This document shows positions 1 to 13,420 of a DNA stretch of 64,000 bases, piece after piece; within the stretch, counting starts at the first letter, position 1, and each line of letters begins with the position of its first letter. The translations under genes were made by a program, and so were the position numbers. The notes beneath the pieces are model-generated. The model made no database searches. It saw nothing but the letters and a program-made list of their open reading frames with translations, and had not been told where the DNA came from. The stretch lies in NCBI GenBank assembly GCA_037954325.1, contig JBBMNZ010000001.1, positions 12,415,758 through 12,479,757 on the forward strand. The letters are read 5' to 3'. Source of the DNA: Fistularia commersonii (taxonomy: Eukaryota > Chordata > Actinopteri > Syngnathiformes > Fistulariidae).

Positions 1-745
1 CCGAGCATGTTATGGTTCTTTTCTTAATTTACTGCCTACTTGTAAATATATTTTTACCCCTGAAAATTCTAGAAATAACACAACATGATGCACGTGGTGC
101 ATGTTATAAAACCCTGATTCACGCGGCTTTATGGAGTCATTTTTTGTCATACTTGCATGTTTATTTATTTTTTCAACTTGATCAAAACCATTTATTTACC
201 AGCTTGACATCCCAGTGGACTATTTTAAAGAACTATAGAGATTTGGGCTTACTCATACCTCGTTCAAGTTAATTGATCCGGACTGGCTGATCTCCACTCA
301 GGCTGTCTCCATTAGAGGCGTCTACCTGCCGCTTCCTCTTCTTTTTCTTCTTCTTTTTTTCAGCTTAAAAACTTCGTCGCTCCCGAGGACAACTTCAGGT
401 GAACCATTTCGGTGAAATAAACACTAGAAGACAGGAAGACGCGCGGAGTCTGGTCTGTTCGCTGGGAGCCTTCACCTCCTTTTGTTTGGATGTCAGTTCG
501 GTTGGCCTTGTCCCCGTCACGATGGTCTCGCCAGTGCGCCCGACGGTCCGCTCTCCGTGGGGGACCGAAGCGATCTGTGGAGGACCTGTGCCTCCCACCT
601 GGAGGCAGGGCGCGCTCAGGTGAGAATGCGATGCCGGGATCGGTGTACTGGCGACATCTACTGGCGAAAAGGGGGAAGTGCATGGGTAACCCAGCTCCTA
701 AACACCCGCGTTACGTTTCGCTTTAATGGCACTGTCTCTTTAAGA
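1..745. other. No gene recognised; C/G-richer island at about 380-720
   Basis: The first 380 bases are AT-rich with nothing recognisable. From about 380 to 720 the base composition becomes distinctly richer in G and C, and short overlapping open frames occur on both strands, none resembling a protein I know. A pyrimidine-rich run ending in an AG near 361 could be a splice acceptor, so part of this could be an exon of an unseen upstream gene, but there is no further support. Confidence 0.3.
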
Positions 746-960
746 CAGGGGTTTCAAACTCCTTTTGGTCCGGGGGCCACATACGCCCTAATTTGATGAC
801 CAATAAAACCATTACCTAGAAGTAACACTAAATCGATTTTTTTTCTTTTGTTTTAGTGTAAAGGAGTTAAACAGGTAAATTAAAAAAACAATCTTATGTA
901 ATGGACGGTTCCTCTAAAAAAAATACATGACGAATTAATACGAAAAACGAATATTAAAAA
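746..960 (+). repeat. Possible hAT-type MITE fragment
   Basis: The left end reads CAGGGGTTTCAAACTCC and is followed by CGGGGGCCACAT. The same layout (CAGGGGT, CAAAC, then GGGCCACAT) begins the better-preserved hAT-like element at 42913. I could not find a matching right terminus, so the end given is a guess and the copy is probably truncated. Confidence 0.35.
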
Positions 961-1661
961 AGAATTGATGATATTACACCCTAAAAATATTGTTGATCTT
1001 GTCACTGTGGGAAAGCTTACCACTAGAATTTATTTGAAAATTAATTGGTAGCATGTATAAGATGAGGTATAATGTTTACAAGGCTAATAGCGGCTATTCT
1101 GGTTATTAAATCAATCTTTTTAATTTTGCCCATTTTTTTTTTTTGTTTGTTTTTGTGTTTGTTTTTTATTGAAATGAGAATAAAAGATCATTTTGCAATG
1201 TCACTTGATGTTTTTTCATCAAAAAATCATTTGTTTTCAAATTTTGAAGCAAAGAAATACATTGCAAAGTTACTTTTTCATTTTTTCCTTGCCTGTTTTT
1301 TTTTCGAAACCCTCTGTATAAAACCTCCGGATGCATGTGAGAAAAAATGCGCAGGCCGCACTAACACAAAGATTTGATACCAGGCAAGGGCTCACAAAAT
1401 TTGTTCCGACTCTGAAACACCTGCTTTAAGGGTTATAGCTGGAAGTCCACGTTTACGGCACAGTGTGTGCGTTACCCTAGCTACTTCTTCAATGTTTCAT
1501 GAACAGAAAAGTTCATGAAAAATATGCCATCCCGTGATGATCTGTGTTGCACGATGGAAATGATTTTGTTTTGAAACACATATATATCCTGTGAAGCTAA
1601 ATTACTATTTTTGTTAATCATGTGTTCAGTCACACATGGAAGAAGCTGAGCGCTCCAACAG

Positions 1662-1812
1662 CATTACATTACATTACATTACATTACAGTTATTTAGCAG
1701 ACGCTTTTATTCAAAGCGACTTACAAAAATTGCAATTCAATAACCGATGATCCAAAGTACCAGTAGTTGTTATTCAGAAGTCACCACTCTACCAAATAGC
1801 CATCTCAAATTC
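1662..1812 (-). repeat. 3' end of an L2-like LINE, with (ACATT)n tail
   Basis: An ACATT pentamer array is followed by TTTAGCAGACGC and a stretch that closely matches 40136-40265, including the words AGTACCAGTAG and CCACTCTACCAAATAGCCATC. At 40 kb the same sequence lies at the 3' end of a fragment with recognisable reverse-transcriptase C-terminal coding sequence, so this copy is read as an extremely 5'-truncated relative on the minus strand. A pentamer tail at the 3' side suits target-primed reverse transcription. Confidence 0.65.
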
Positions 1813-1839
1813 ATATTTTGTGTTTATTCCTGAAAAGGA

Positions 1840-2330
1840 ATAAATAAATAAAGATAATAGAATATAAGTGGTGTCGGGGTTTAAGATGAATAACTTACAA
1901 GAGCAAAATACAACCAGATGGATAGTGAGATGAGATGAGACAGTGTATGTTATTATCAGAGTGAGTAAACAGTCTGATCACCTGGGAGTGGGTGAAAGTG
2001 GGTGTTGTAGAGAATTGCCCATATTTTGAACAACATCCACCTCTCAGAGACCACAGTCAGAGTAAAGCTCCAACCCCTGGCCTCAAGGATTACTTTATCA
2101 AGTCTGTTAGTGTCAGCCACCCTCAGGCTGCTGCCCCAGTATGCAGCAGCATAAAATATGGTACTGGTCACGACAGACTCATAAAACATCCTGAGTAGTG
2201 TCTGGCAGATGTTGAAGGCCTTCAGGTACCTCAGGAAGAAGAGAAGGCTCTGGTCCTCCTTGTGGATATTTCCCTTGTACTCGATCAGGCCCTGTGTGAA
2301 ACCCAAAAACACCACAAGCACTTCCCAGGG
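1840..2330 (-). mobile_element. Degenerate non-LTR retrotransposon, RT C-terminal fragment
   Basis: A 121-residue minus-strand frame at 1956-2321 contains LLFFLRYLKAFNICQTLLRM, FYESVVTSTIFYAAAYWGSS and RVADTNRLDKVILEA. This resembles the region after the reverse-transcriptase domain of fish LINEs (consensus-like RLYFLRRLRSF..FY.SVV.S.I.YA...WG). The frame is short and there is no upstream RT core, so this is an inactive 5'-truncated copy. Family assignment within the L2/Rex group is uncertain. Confidence 0.65.
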
Positions 2331-2339
2331 ATCCTAAGG

Positions 2340-2948
2340 CCTAGTTGATGTGCCGACTGGTTTTGATTGTGTAGCATTATTAGATAAAGTCCAGTCTCAG
2401 CGCAACCTACACTCAGGGTAAAAGGTGACAACATAACATGGTATCAGAGGACAGTGATTGCTGAGTCCCCCCGCATTGATTGGGCTGACCTTATTTCACC
2501 CCCGAGTTTAAGGTCTCACTTGACTGTGCTCTGCTGCCCTACTTGACATTCTCTACTGGCATGAATAGACCGCTGCTGCTTCTGATACCCTCAATCTTGA
2601 CTTTAGTGACAGCTCTATATCTTCTCACCTTTAAGAGCAGAGAATCACTATGGAAGCGCTCTTATTTTTCCAGGCACTTTTTTTTTCTTTTATTTGTTAC
2701 ATTCATTTGTACATGAAATTTGTGTACTACATTTGATCCATCATGGAGGAACTAGAAGCAGCAGGTAATCACTTAGCCACACCTTGACAGGAGAGGAAGA
2801 GCATGGAAATTTAACCAGGGACATCCGGTTGGGAGACGACCACTCTTACCACCTCAGCCATGGCACCCCATGTTGGGAGTGTGTCAATAGCTATCCATCA
2901 CATTGAACTTGAGCTCAATGTTCCATTAAAGTAATGAACTGGGAGAAG
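2340..2948. other. Intergenic, nothing recognised
   Basis: AT-rich intergenic sequence with no coherent open frame and no repeat I can name. Confidence 0.4.
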
Positions 2949-3052
2949 AACAGAAAAGAGTCATTTGGCAGGCGCTTTTAGTCAAAGCCACTCACAATGA
3001 CTTATGCCAGGGATTGAACCCGGGAAGCATGCACTCTGCCACTGAGCTACAT
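2949..3052 (-). repeat. tRNA-derived SINE with LINE-like 3' tail
   Basis: On the minus strand, 3052-3005 reads as a tRNA-like head. TAGCTCAGTGG matches a pol III A box and GGTTCAATCCC a B box. The downstream body is the complement of CATTTGGCAGGCGCTTTTAGTC, which is the same 3' sequence carried by the LINE-derived pieces at 1662 and 40136. A head of tRNA type joined to a LINE tail is the classical SINE structure. It is not a functional tRNA gene because the other half does not fold as an acceptor stem. Confidence 0.6.
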
Positions 3053-3885
3053 GTTCACAGTGTCAAAACTACAGATTTTGATCCATCAAAAAGCATCTCC
3101 AAGATCTTTTGGCAGGGGGAATTATTTGAGAATCGCCCACAGCCCCATTTGAAAGGAAAAAAAATCTCAAATCTATGTGAAATACCTTGGCCGAGTGATT
3201 CAAACAAAGAGCTTTAGTTGTTTGTAGGTTTCACTGGCTCCTGTAGAAAAGTTTTTGTAAAGGACTATGCTAAAAATTTTGGACCCTCAAATGACCTGCT
3301 TAAAGGAGATTTAGCTCCCAGACACAAAGTTAACAATCATTAGCCCAATCAATGTTACCTTTTGTAGGAGCAAAGTGAGCTGTCTCGCCAATCAGCAATC
3401 AAGCTGATCATAGAAAAGCTAACAGCTGCGGCCCAGTGACTTCTTCAGTCCAGTCAGTGTATCATAAAACTTTTTCTCACTAGTGGAGCACCCTCTGGTG
3501 ACAAGCCGTCTTTGTCGCTGCAGGAGGGCATCGAGCAGATACAGTGTCTCCACGATTGGAAGAGTGGCGGTCAAAGGATTACCTCCACTCTGGGAGCAGT
3601 CAAAAATAACTGATCTCTCAGTTTTCTGTTTAGCGCTATCTCTCTATTTCCTTGGTACCCAGATCTTATTTTATTTTGCAAACTGACTTTATTCTTTTTT
3701 TTTTTATTATTCTTTGTAAAGACTTAAGGAGACCAGTATCTTGTTCTTTTTTATTGTTAATTGTAAATTTGATGTTTTGATTTTGTTTGTTAATTTTTAT
3801 TATGGAAATGTGTTGGAAGTAAGAGGCAGAAACGTTTCAGTAATTTTAATTTTTTCAACCTTGGTATCAAACGACAAGATCCTGA
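3053..3885. other. Intergenic, nothing firmly recognised
   Basis: AT-rich sequence with long T runs around 3690-3710. The stretch 3480-3720 looks like a retrotransposon 3' region, but no coding remnant supports it. Confidence 0.3.
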
Positions 3886-3889
3886 ATAC

Positions 3890-5700
3890 ATGTCCTTGGC
3901 TTCCTCTCCTTTTAGCTTTTTCCTTCAGGGGTCGCAACAGCAAATCAATCTTCTTGCTGATTATGGCTTACATATTAAAAAAAGTCAAAAATCCTATCTC
4001 AAAATATTAGAATATAATGAAAAAGTAATTTTTGTTTTTTAATTGCATTATAGAAGATAAAGAACCTTATCACAATATTCTAATTTTCTGAGACAATCCT
4101 GTATATTCACTATCCTTCCTCTGTAAATGACCAAACGACCTCAGTCTGGCTTCTCTGACCTTCTCTGCAAAACATCTAACATGTACTATTCTCCTGATAG
4201 ACTCATTCCTGATCCTATCCATCCCGGACACTCCCAAAGAGAACCCTAGCATCATCATCTCTGCAACTTGTAGCTCTGCCTCCTGTCTTTCGACATTGTA
4301 AGTTTCTAGGCCATACAGCATCGCTGGTCTCACCCGTCTTGTACACCTTTCCTTTCATTCTGGCTGATGGTCTTCTATTGCATAGTGCCCCTGACACTTT
4401 CCTCCACCCAGTCCAACCTGCTTGAACCCATCTCTTCACCTCTTTTCCCCATTCTCCATTTCTGTGGACTGTTGACCCCAAGTACCTGAAATCCTCCAAC
4501 TTCTTGATCTCTACTCCCTGTAGCCTCATCATTCCACCAGGGATTCCTCTCATTCACACACATATACTCTGTCTTCATACCTCCCCCCCCTCTACCCTGT
4601 CCTCAACCTATTCTCTGCTCTCACTAGAGACCACAATGTCATCTGCAAACATCATGGCTCATGGAAATTCCCGTCTAACCTCATCTGTTAGCCTGTCCAG
4701 ACCGCCTCATACAATACCAGAGTTCCTCTCTAGGCACCCTATCATATGTATTTTCTAGGTCTACAAAAACACAATGCAGCTCCCTCTGGCCTTCTCCGTG
4801 CATCTCTATTAGCATTCTCAAAGCAAATACTGCATCTGTAGTACTCTTTCTCGGCATGAAGCCATACTGCTGTCCACAAATGCTGACTTCTGCTCTCAGT
4901 CTAGTTTCCACTACTCTCTCCCATAACTTCATTTAATGGCTCATCAACTTATCCCTGTATAGTTGCGGCAATTCTGCACATCCCCCTTATTCTTGAAAAT
5001 GGGCACCATCTCACTTCGTATCCATTCCTCAGGCATCTTCTCAATCTCTAAGATCCTCTTGAATAATCTACCCAGGAACTCTACCACTCCTAGACACTTC
5101 CATACCCCCACAGGTATATCATCAGGACCAACTGCCTTTCCACTCTTCATCCTCTTCAATGCCTTCCCCACTTCACCTTTACTAATTTCTGCTACTACGT
5201 GGTCGACAATAGTCACCTCTCTTTCATTTTCCTCATTCATCAGGTCTTCAAAGTGCTCTTTCCATCTTTCCATCACTCTTCTAGCATTTGCCAACACATT
5301 TCCTTCTCCATCCTTGATCACCCAGACCTGCTGCACATCCTTTCCATCTCTATGCTTTGCCAACTTGTATAAAGCATTCTCTCCCTCCTTAGTGTCCAAC
5401 CGAGCATACAATTCATCATACACCCTTTGTTTTGCTTTTGCTACCACTAGCTTTACCTTATACTGTGTCTCCCTGCACTCCTCATTCCAACACCAAGTCT
5501 CCTTCCAGGCAACACACCAAGTGTTCTACTACCTTTCTCCCTTATCACATTAGCTGTAGTTGTTCAGTCATCTGGAAGCTCTCCTTGACCACCCAGATTC
5601 TTTCTCAACTCCTCCCTGAAAACCATCTAACACTCCCACCTTTTCAGCTTCCACCACTTTGTCCTCTCCTCTGCCTTTGTCCCCCTTGATCTTCCTTATC
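3890..5700 (-). mobile_element. Degenerate RTE-type LINE, copy 1
   Basis: Minus-strand frames carry APE-type LINE reverse-transcriptase signatures. At 4944-5447: MKSGKAVGPDDIPVGVWK followed by MPEEWIRSEMVPIFKNKGDV. At 4681-4932: CGQQYGFMPRKSTTDAVFAL and HCVFVDLENTYDRVPREELW. At 4215-4553: LEDFRYLGSTVHRNGEWGK, plus a C-terminal part with RLRSFGHLQRKDSEYTG. The YADD catalytic block is missing between the second and third pieces, and there are frameshifts and stops, so it is dead. The 3' end near 3905-3950 (complement of GGGGTCGCAACAGCAAATC) is shared with the copies at 26 kb and 34 kb. A MITE is inserted at 3991-4100. I call it RTE clade from the overall resemblance. Confidence 0.75.
3991..4100. 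repeat. Short MITE nested in RTE copy 1
   Basis: Imperfect terminal inverted repeats flank about 110 bp. The left end is ATCCTATCTCAAAATATTAG, and the reverse complement of the right end is AGGATTGTCTCAGAAAATTAG. The surrounding sequence on both sides belongs to the RTE LINE, so this insertion is younger than the LINE copy. There is no coding capacity. Confidence 0.65.
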
Positions 5701-5779
5701 ACTAGAGTCTGGTTAAAAAAATTAAAGAAAATAAAGAAAAAAAAAATCTGATAAAATACAAAATTCAGTTCTGCTGAGA

Positions 5780-6295
5780 TTATTCACCTTCAACATTGAT
5801 CGGTGTAACATTTCAAACAACACATCTGATAAATTCCAAGACAAATAAAATCAAATATACTTTAAGTTACATGTACCAATCACCATCCAGGCTGAAGGGG
5901 TGGAGATTGTGGATTCATATAGGTACCTTTGGGTTCCCATCAAACGACAAACTAAACTGGACACATAACAAAGATGTCAGCCAGCAGACCATCCCACCGC
6001 AGTGCAGAACTGAACATTTCAGACTGCTTTGTGTCCAGCTGTTGAACAGACAGTTCAACAGCAGCCTCCAGCAATCATACAACTCTGAACTGCCGGGGTC
6101 ATATCTGAACTACTGTCACTTTACTCCTGTTCTTACTCCTGTGCTGTCTGTTATGTATTTTTCTAATTCTATTGTCTTTGCCTTTATCCTTTTTAACATC
6201 TTTATCTTCTGCCAATCTATCAACCTTAATGTCTTTTTATACCTGTCCTAATGCCATTGTGCTGCTGTGAAATCCAAATTTCCCCAATGAAAATC
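5780..6295 (+). mobile_element. LINE fragment (3' region), + strand
   Basis: The plus-strand translation around 5880-5965 gives a VEIVDSYRYL-like motif followed by NDKLNWTHNKD, the LINE block just upstream of the RLYFLRRLRSF motif (the latter seen at 2 kb on the other strand). The 3' end at 6250-6295 has AAATTTCCCCAATGAAAATC, a typical fish LINE/SINE terminal sequence. It is heavily degraded. Confidence 0.55.
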
Positions 6296-6505
6296 TAATA
6301 TTTTCCTATCCAATTCTTTTTCATAAATGCATTGAACAGCCATAAAGATTCCTGTTCTGTCTTGCTTAGGATATCTCTTATTTAGCTCAATATTTATTCA
6401 AGAACAAAACCTTCAGATTTTAATTTAGAGACATTCTATAATATCAAGTGATTGTAAAACTTGAAATGTTTCAATCATGACATCAGTAAATACATAAAAG
6501 AGCTG

Positions 6506-6515
6506 TATAAATATA
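6506..6515 (+). promoter_or_regulatory. Candidate TATA box for sync
   Basis: TATAAATATA lies about 490 bp upstream of the sync start codon and about 250 bp before a plausible non-coding first-exon donor (exon end at 6764, then GTGAGT). Distance and sequence suit a tissue-restricted promoter. No transcript evidence is available. Confidence 0.4.
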
Positions 6516-6996
6516 ACTAGCAGGGAGGAGGGTTCCAGGCATGTGTTTGTTGATGAATCCAGGGCACTGACACAGTTTATGATCTCTTGTGGGGTGAGAG
6601 ACTTCCACTGAACTCAGAGATCATGTTTCCACAGTGACCCCAGTTGTTATTAATAAGCACGAAGTCTGCTCCTGTTTTGCTGGAGACAGACGCTGGAGAG
6701 AGATCTTGAAAAGTAAAAGCAAACTCTCAGAACTGCTGCCTTTCTGGACTGACACTCACAAACAGTGAGTAAAAATACAAGTTAGACCAACACATTTTAT
6801 TTCTAAACTAAATCCTTTCTGGGTTTTTAGGGTAATCAAATTTGTTAATTTGGTTTTATTATAATTTCTCTGTTATGCAAAACAACCAGATTATAGTAAT
6901 TGTAATCATTTATTAGTAGTGCTTGGATTCTGAGGTGAAATTAACGGGTCTTTGATTTTCTCAACTTTATCCCGCCCCCCAGGCTTCTCACAGGAC

Positions 6997-8326
6997 ATGG
7001 ACACTACAAGATTCATGGATGGTGGGAAAGCATCTACAACTGAGGATTCAAATATTGAATCCAAATTTATCAATGATGTTGATGAAAACTGTTGCAGCAA
7101 CTTAGAGTTGGAATTGTTACTTGGCCAAGAAGGGATTGACAAAGTCAACATGGATAGTTTAGGACAGCTTTTTGAGAATTGCATCCAGCAGGTGTCTAAT
7201 CTTGAGATGCAACGGGATAAACTCATACTAGAGCTCTCTGACTTGCAAGAGCCATTGATGCAAATTGTGAAGCACCTGATAGGCAAGCTGGCAGAAACCC
7301 AAAGGCTTCTTACTATAGCTCAGGTGGATCATACTGCTATTTCTGAGGAAGTGCAGCAAGTGAAGAGGAAATTGTTTTCTGCCATCAGGGACTGCATCCA
7401 GAGCCAGGTGGCACTAGCAGAACAGGAGTACCAGGTGGCTCAATCTGCTGTTACAAGGGTAGGATCAGCTGGTTGAAACTTTACATTAGCTTTTGCCAAA
7501 AAGTTCCATGATTTGCTGCTTTTATGAGTTTATCTTTTATGTCAACCAAGAAGACATTATTAGTTTTTTTTTAATTGATATTTTGTATTCCTGCAGGAAG
7601 AGTTGCATGCTCAAATTGAGAGCTTGACTGAGGAGCTGCTTCAGCTTCAGCAGACCCACCAGAGCCAGCTCCAGTCTTTGAGGGAGCAGGCCAGTAAGCC
7701 CTATAGACTAAGAGCCATGAGCGACATCAGCCAGTGTCGCCAGTCTTCACTGATACTGCAGTCCAGGCTATCTGGCAGCATGAACGCACTGGAAGGTCTG
7801 TATGAGCCCAGGCTTATGGCACTGCTCAGGAGAAGGCAGACTGTGGAGAACACCTTGAGAATGCACAGGGAGCAGGCAGCTGACCAAAAGGCCAAACTGG
7901 AACCCCTGATAGAAGAAATACGGAGACTGCAGTTGAGGAGATCCTGCCTGGAGCATAGGATAAGCATGATGGAAGGGAAGAGGGAGAAAAGAATCACACA
8001 ACACAAGGTAGGAAGAGTCAAGCCAGACAAAATAAAGTGATTGATGCTAATTGATGGTTTGCTGCTCTTTACCCCAGGAGACAGTTGAAAAGTTACAAGA
8101 GACCCTCAGAGACCTGCAGGTAGAGTTTGAGGTTCAAAAACAATCCAAAAGAAATTTGGAGGATCTTGCTGAAGACCTTTCTGGGGAGCTGAGATTACTC
8201 GGGTAACTATTTTGATATAATTCAACTGCTTGACTGTAATTTAAGATTAAATTAAAAAAAAAAATGATTGGACACTTTTGTTCTTACAGAGCCTGCAGTG
8301 AACCAAGTCAAGATACTGCCCTATGA
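6997..8326 (+). CDS. sync: Syncoilin-like intermediate filament protein, 344 aa
   Basis: Coding exons: 6997-7458, 7597-8007, 8078-8202, 8290-8326; 1035 nt, phase kept at each GT-AG junction. A 5' non-coding exon probably ends at 6764 and splices to 6983, 14 nt before the ATG. The protein is almost entirely alpha-helical with heptad-like leucines (LGQLFENCIQQVSNLEMQRD, then EELLQLQQTHQSQLQSL), and it includes a conserved-looking LEGLYEPRLMALLRRR block. Syncoilin is an atypical intermediate filament protein of muscle that binds alpha-dystrobrevin and desmin. The product is shorter than the roughly 480-aa human protein, mainly for lack of an N-terminal head, and no canonical rod-end motif (LLEGE type) is visible. 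Identity rests on rod similarity plus the tail-to-tail position next to rbbp4, as in mammals. A generic coiled-coil protein is the alternative. Confidence 0.78.
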
Positions 8327-8494
8327 AATTCAAAGAGATCATCTGATATCAGGATCAACAAGACTAACAGAAATATCAGGTTAAGCCTAATTTATGGTAC
8401 AACTCAAATCTATTAATCTACCATCACTCATCTATAAGAAATGACCAATGGCTAATTAATGTAGCCAAGAAACACATCAAAAATACAGTAAATA

Positions 8495-8642
8495 TTTATT
8501 GTGATTGTATTTAAGTACACATATGTAACACAAGAAACCCAGGGAAAAAAAATATATATACACACAACACAGGATCTGAAAACCTCATACAAATTACCTG
8601 CCAAAGAACATAAAAACCTACAGTATGTACATTGGTAATAAA
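8495..8642. terminator. Convergent poly(A) signals of sync (+) and rbbp4 (-)
   Basis: AATAAA on the plus strand at 8637-8642 could end sync transcripts, and AATAAA on the minus strand (complement of 8495-8500) could end rbbp4 transcripts. Each lies beyond the other, so the two 3' UTRs may overlap by roughly 150 bases. Hexamers in AT-rich DNA occur by chance, so this is tentative. Confidence 0.4.
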
Positions 8643-8916
8643 ACAATCTCAGTAGAAATATTTTCAATCAATCCAAGAAATAACTTCAGAATTTAAACCT
8701 AAATGATCAACACAAACCACCATGTCGTTGCATGTCACATAAAAATCAAACCAAGACTTTTAGACATTGTGACAGGATGGCTGCAAAAAAGTCACCTTTT
8801 ACAAAAAATGCTGTTGCCCAAAATAGATTTAAAGACACTGATGCTTACGCATCTGGCACTGAAAAATATATTGATTTTTATCAAGAATGTCAAACTGAGC
8901 CATGATGAGACTGGAA

Positions 8917-13120
<4,204 letters not shown>

Positions 13121-13420
13121 CCGGTCAAACTTAGACAGTTACTACTGAGAGAAAAAAACATTAATTGGTGAAAAGCGCACGGCGAACAACACTAAGGCGT
13201 GCGATGGCGCCAAGCACGCAAAATACGTCCAACCAATCAGCATTTAGGGAAAAAGGACGGAAGTAGAATGTCGTATACAACTTCCGGTTACTCCCCCCCG
13301 AAGTAGGTTTCGTATTAACTATTGAAATCCAAGAGGAAACGGGGAACTGTCCCTAAGAGGCTGAATGCTAATATTCAGATTAATTCATCTCACAAAAGAT
13401 TAAATTATCTTATCGCTTGA
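13121..13420. promoter_or_regulatory. Bidirectional rbbp4/archease promoter
   Basis: The 300 bp between the two divergent start codons holds CCAAT at 13233-13237, CGGAAGT at 13258-13264 and ACTTCCGG at 13280-13287. The last two are ETS-type sites in opposite orientation. I see no TATA box. This is typical of housekeeping bidirectional promoters, and the same head-to-head gene pair exists in mammals. Confidence 0.7.

Noticed and set aside
3005..3051. tRNA gene
   Set aside because: A and B boxes are present, but the rest does not fold as a tRNA and continues into a LINE-like tail, so it is a SINE head.
4963..5553. 196-codon plus-strand open frame
   Set aside because: It is antisense to the RTE reverse-transcriptase remnant on the minus strand and has no protein-like features of its own.
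6952..6996. Earlier ATG for sync
   Set aside because: It lies within the intron, upstream of the CCCCCCAG acceptor at 6982.
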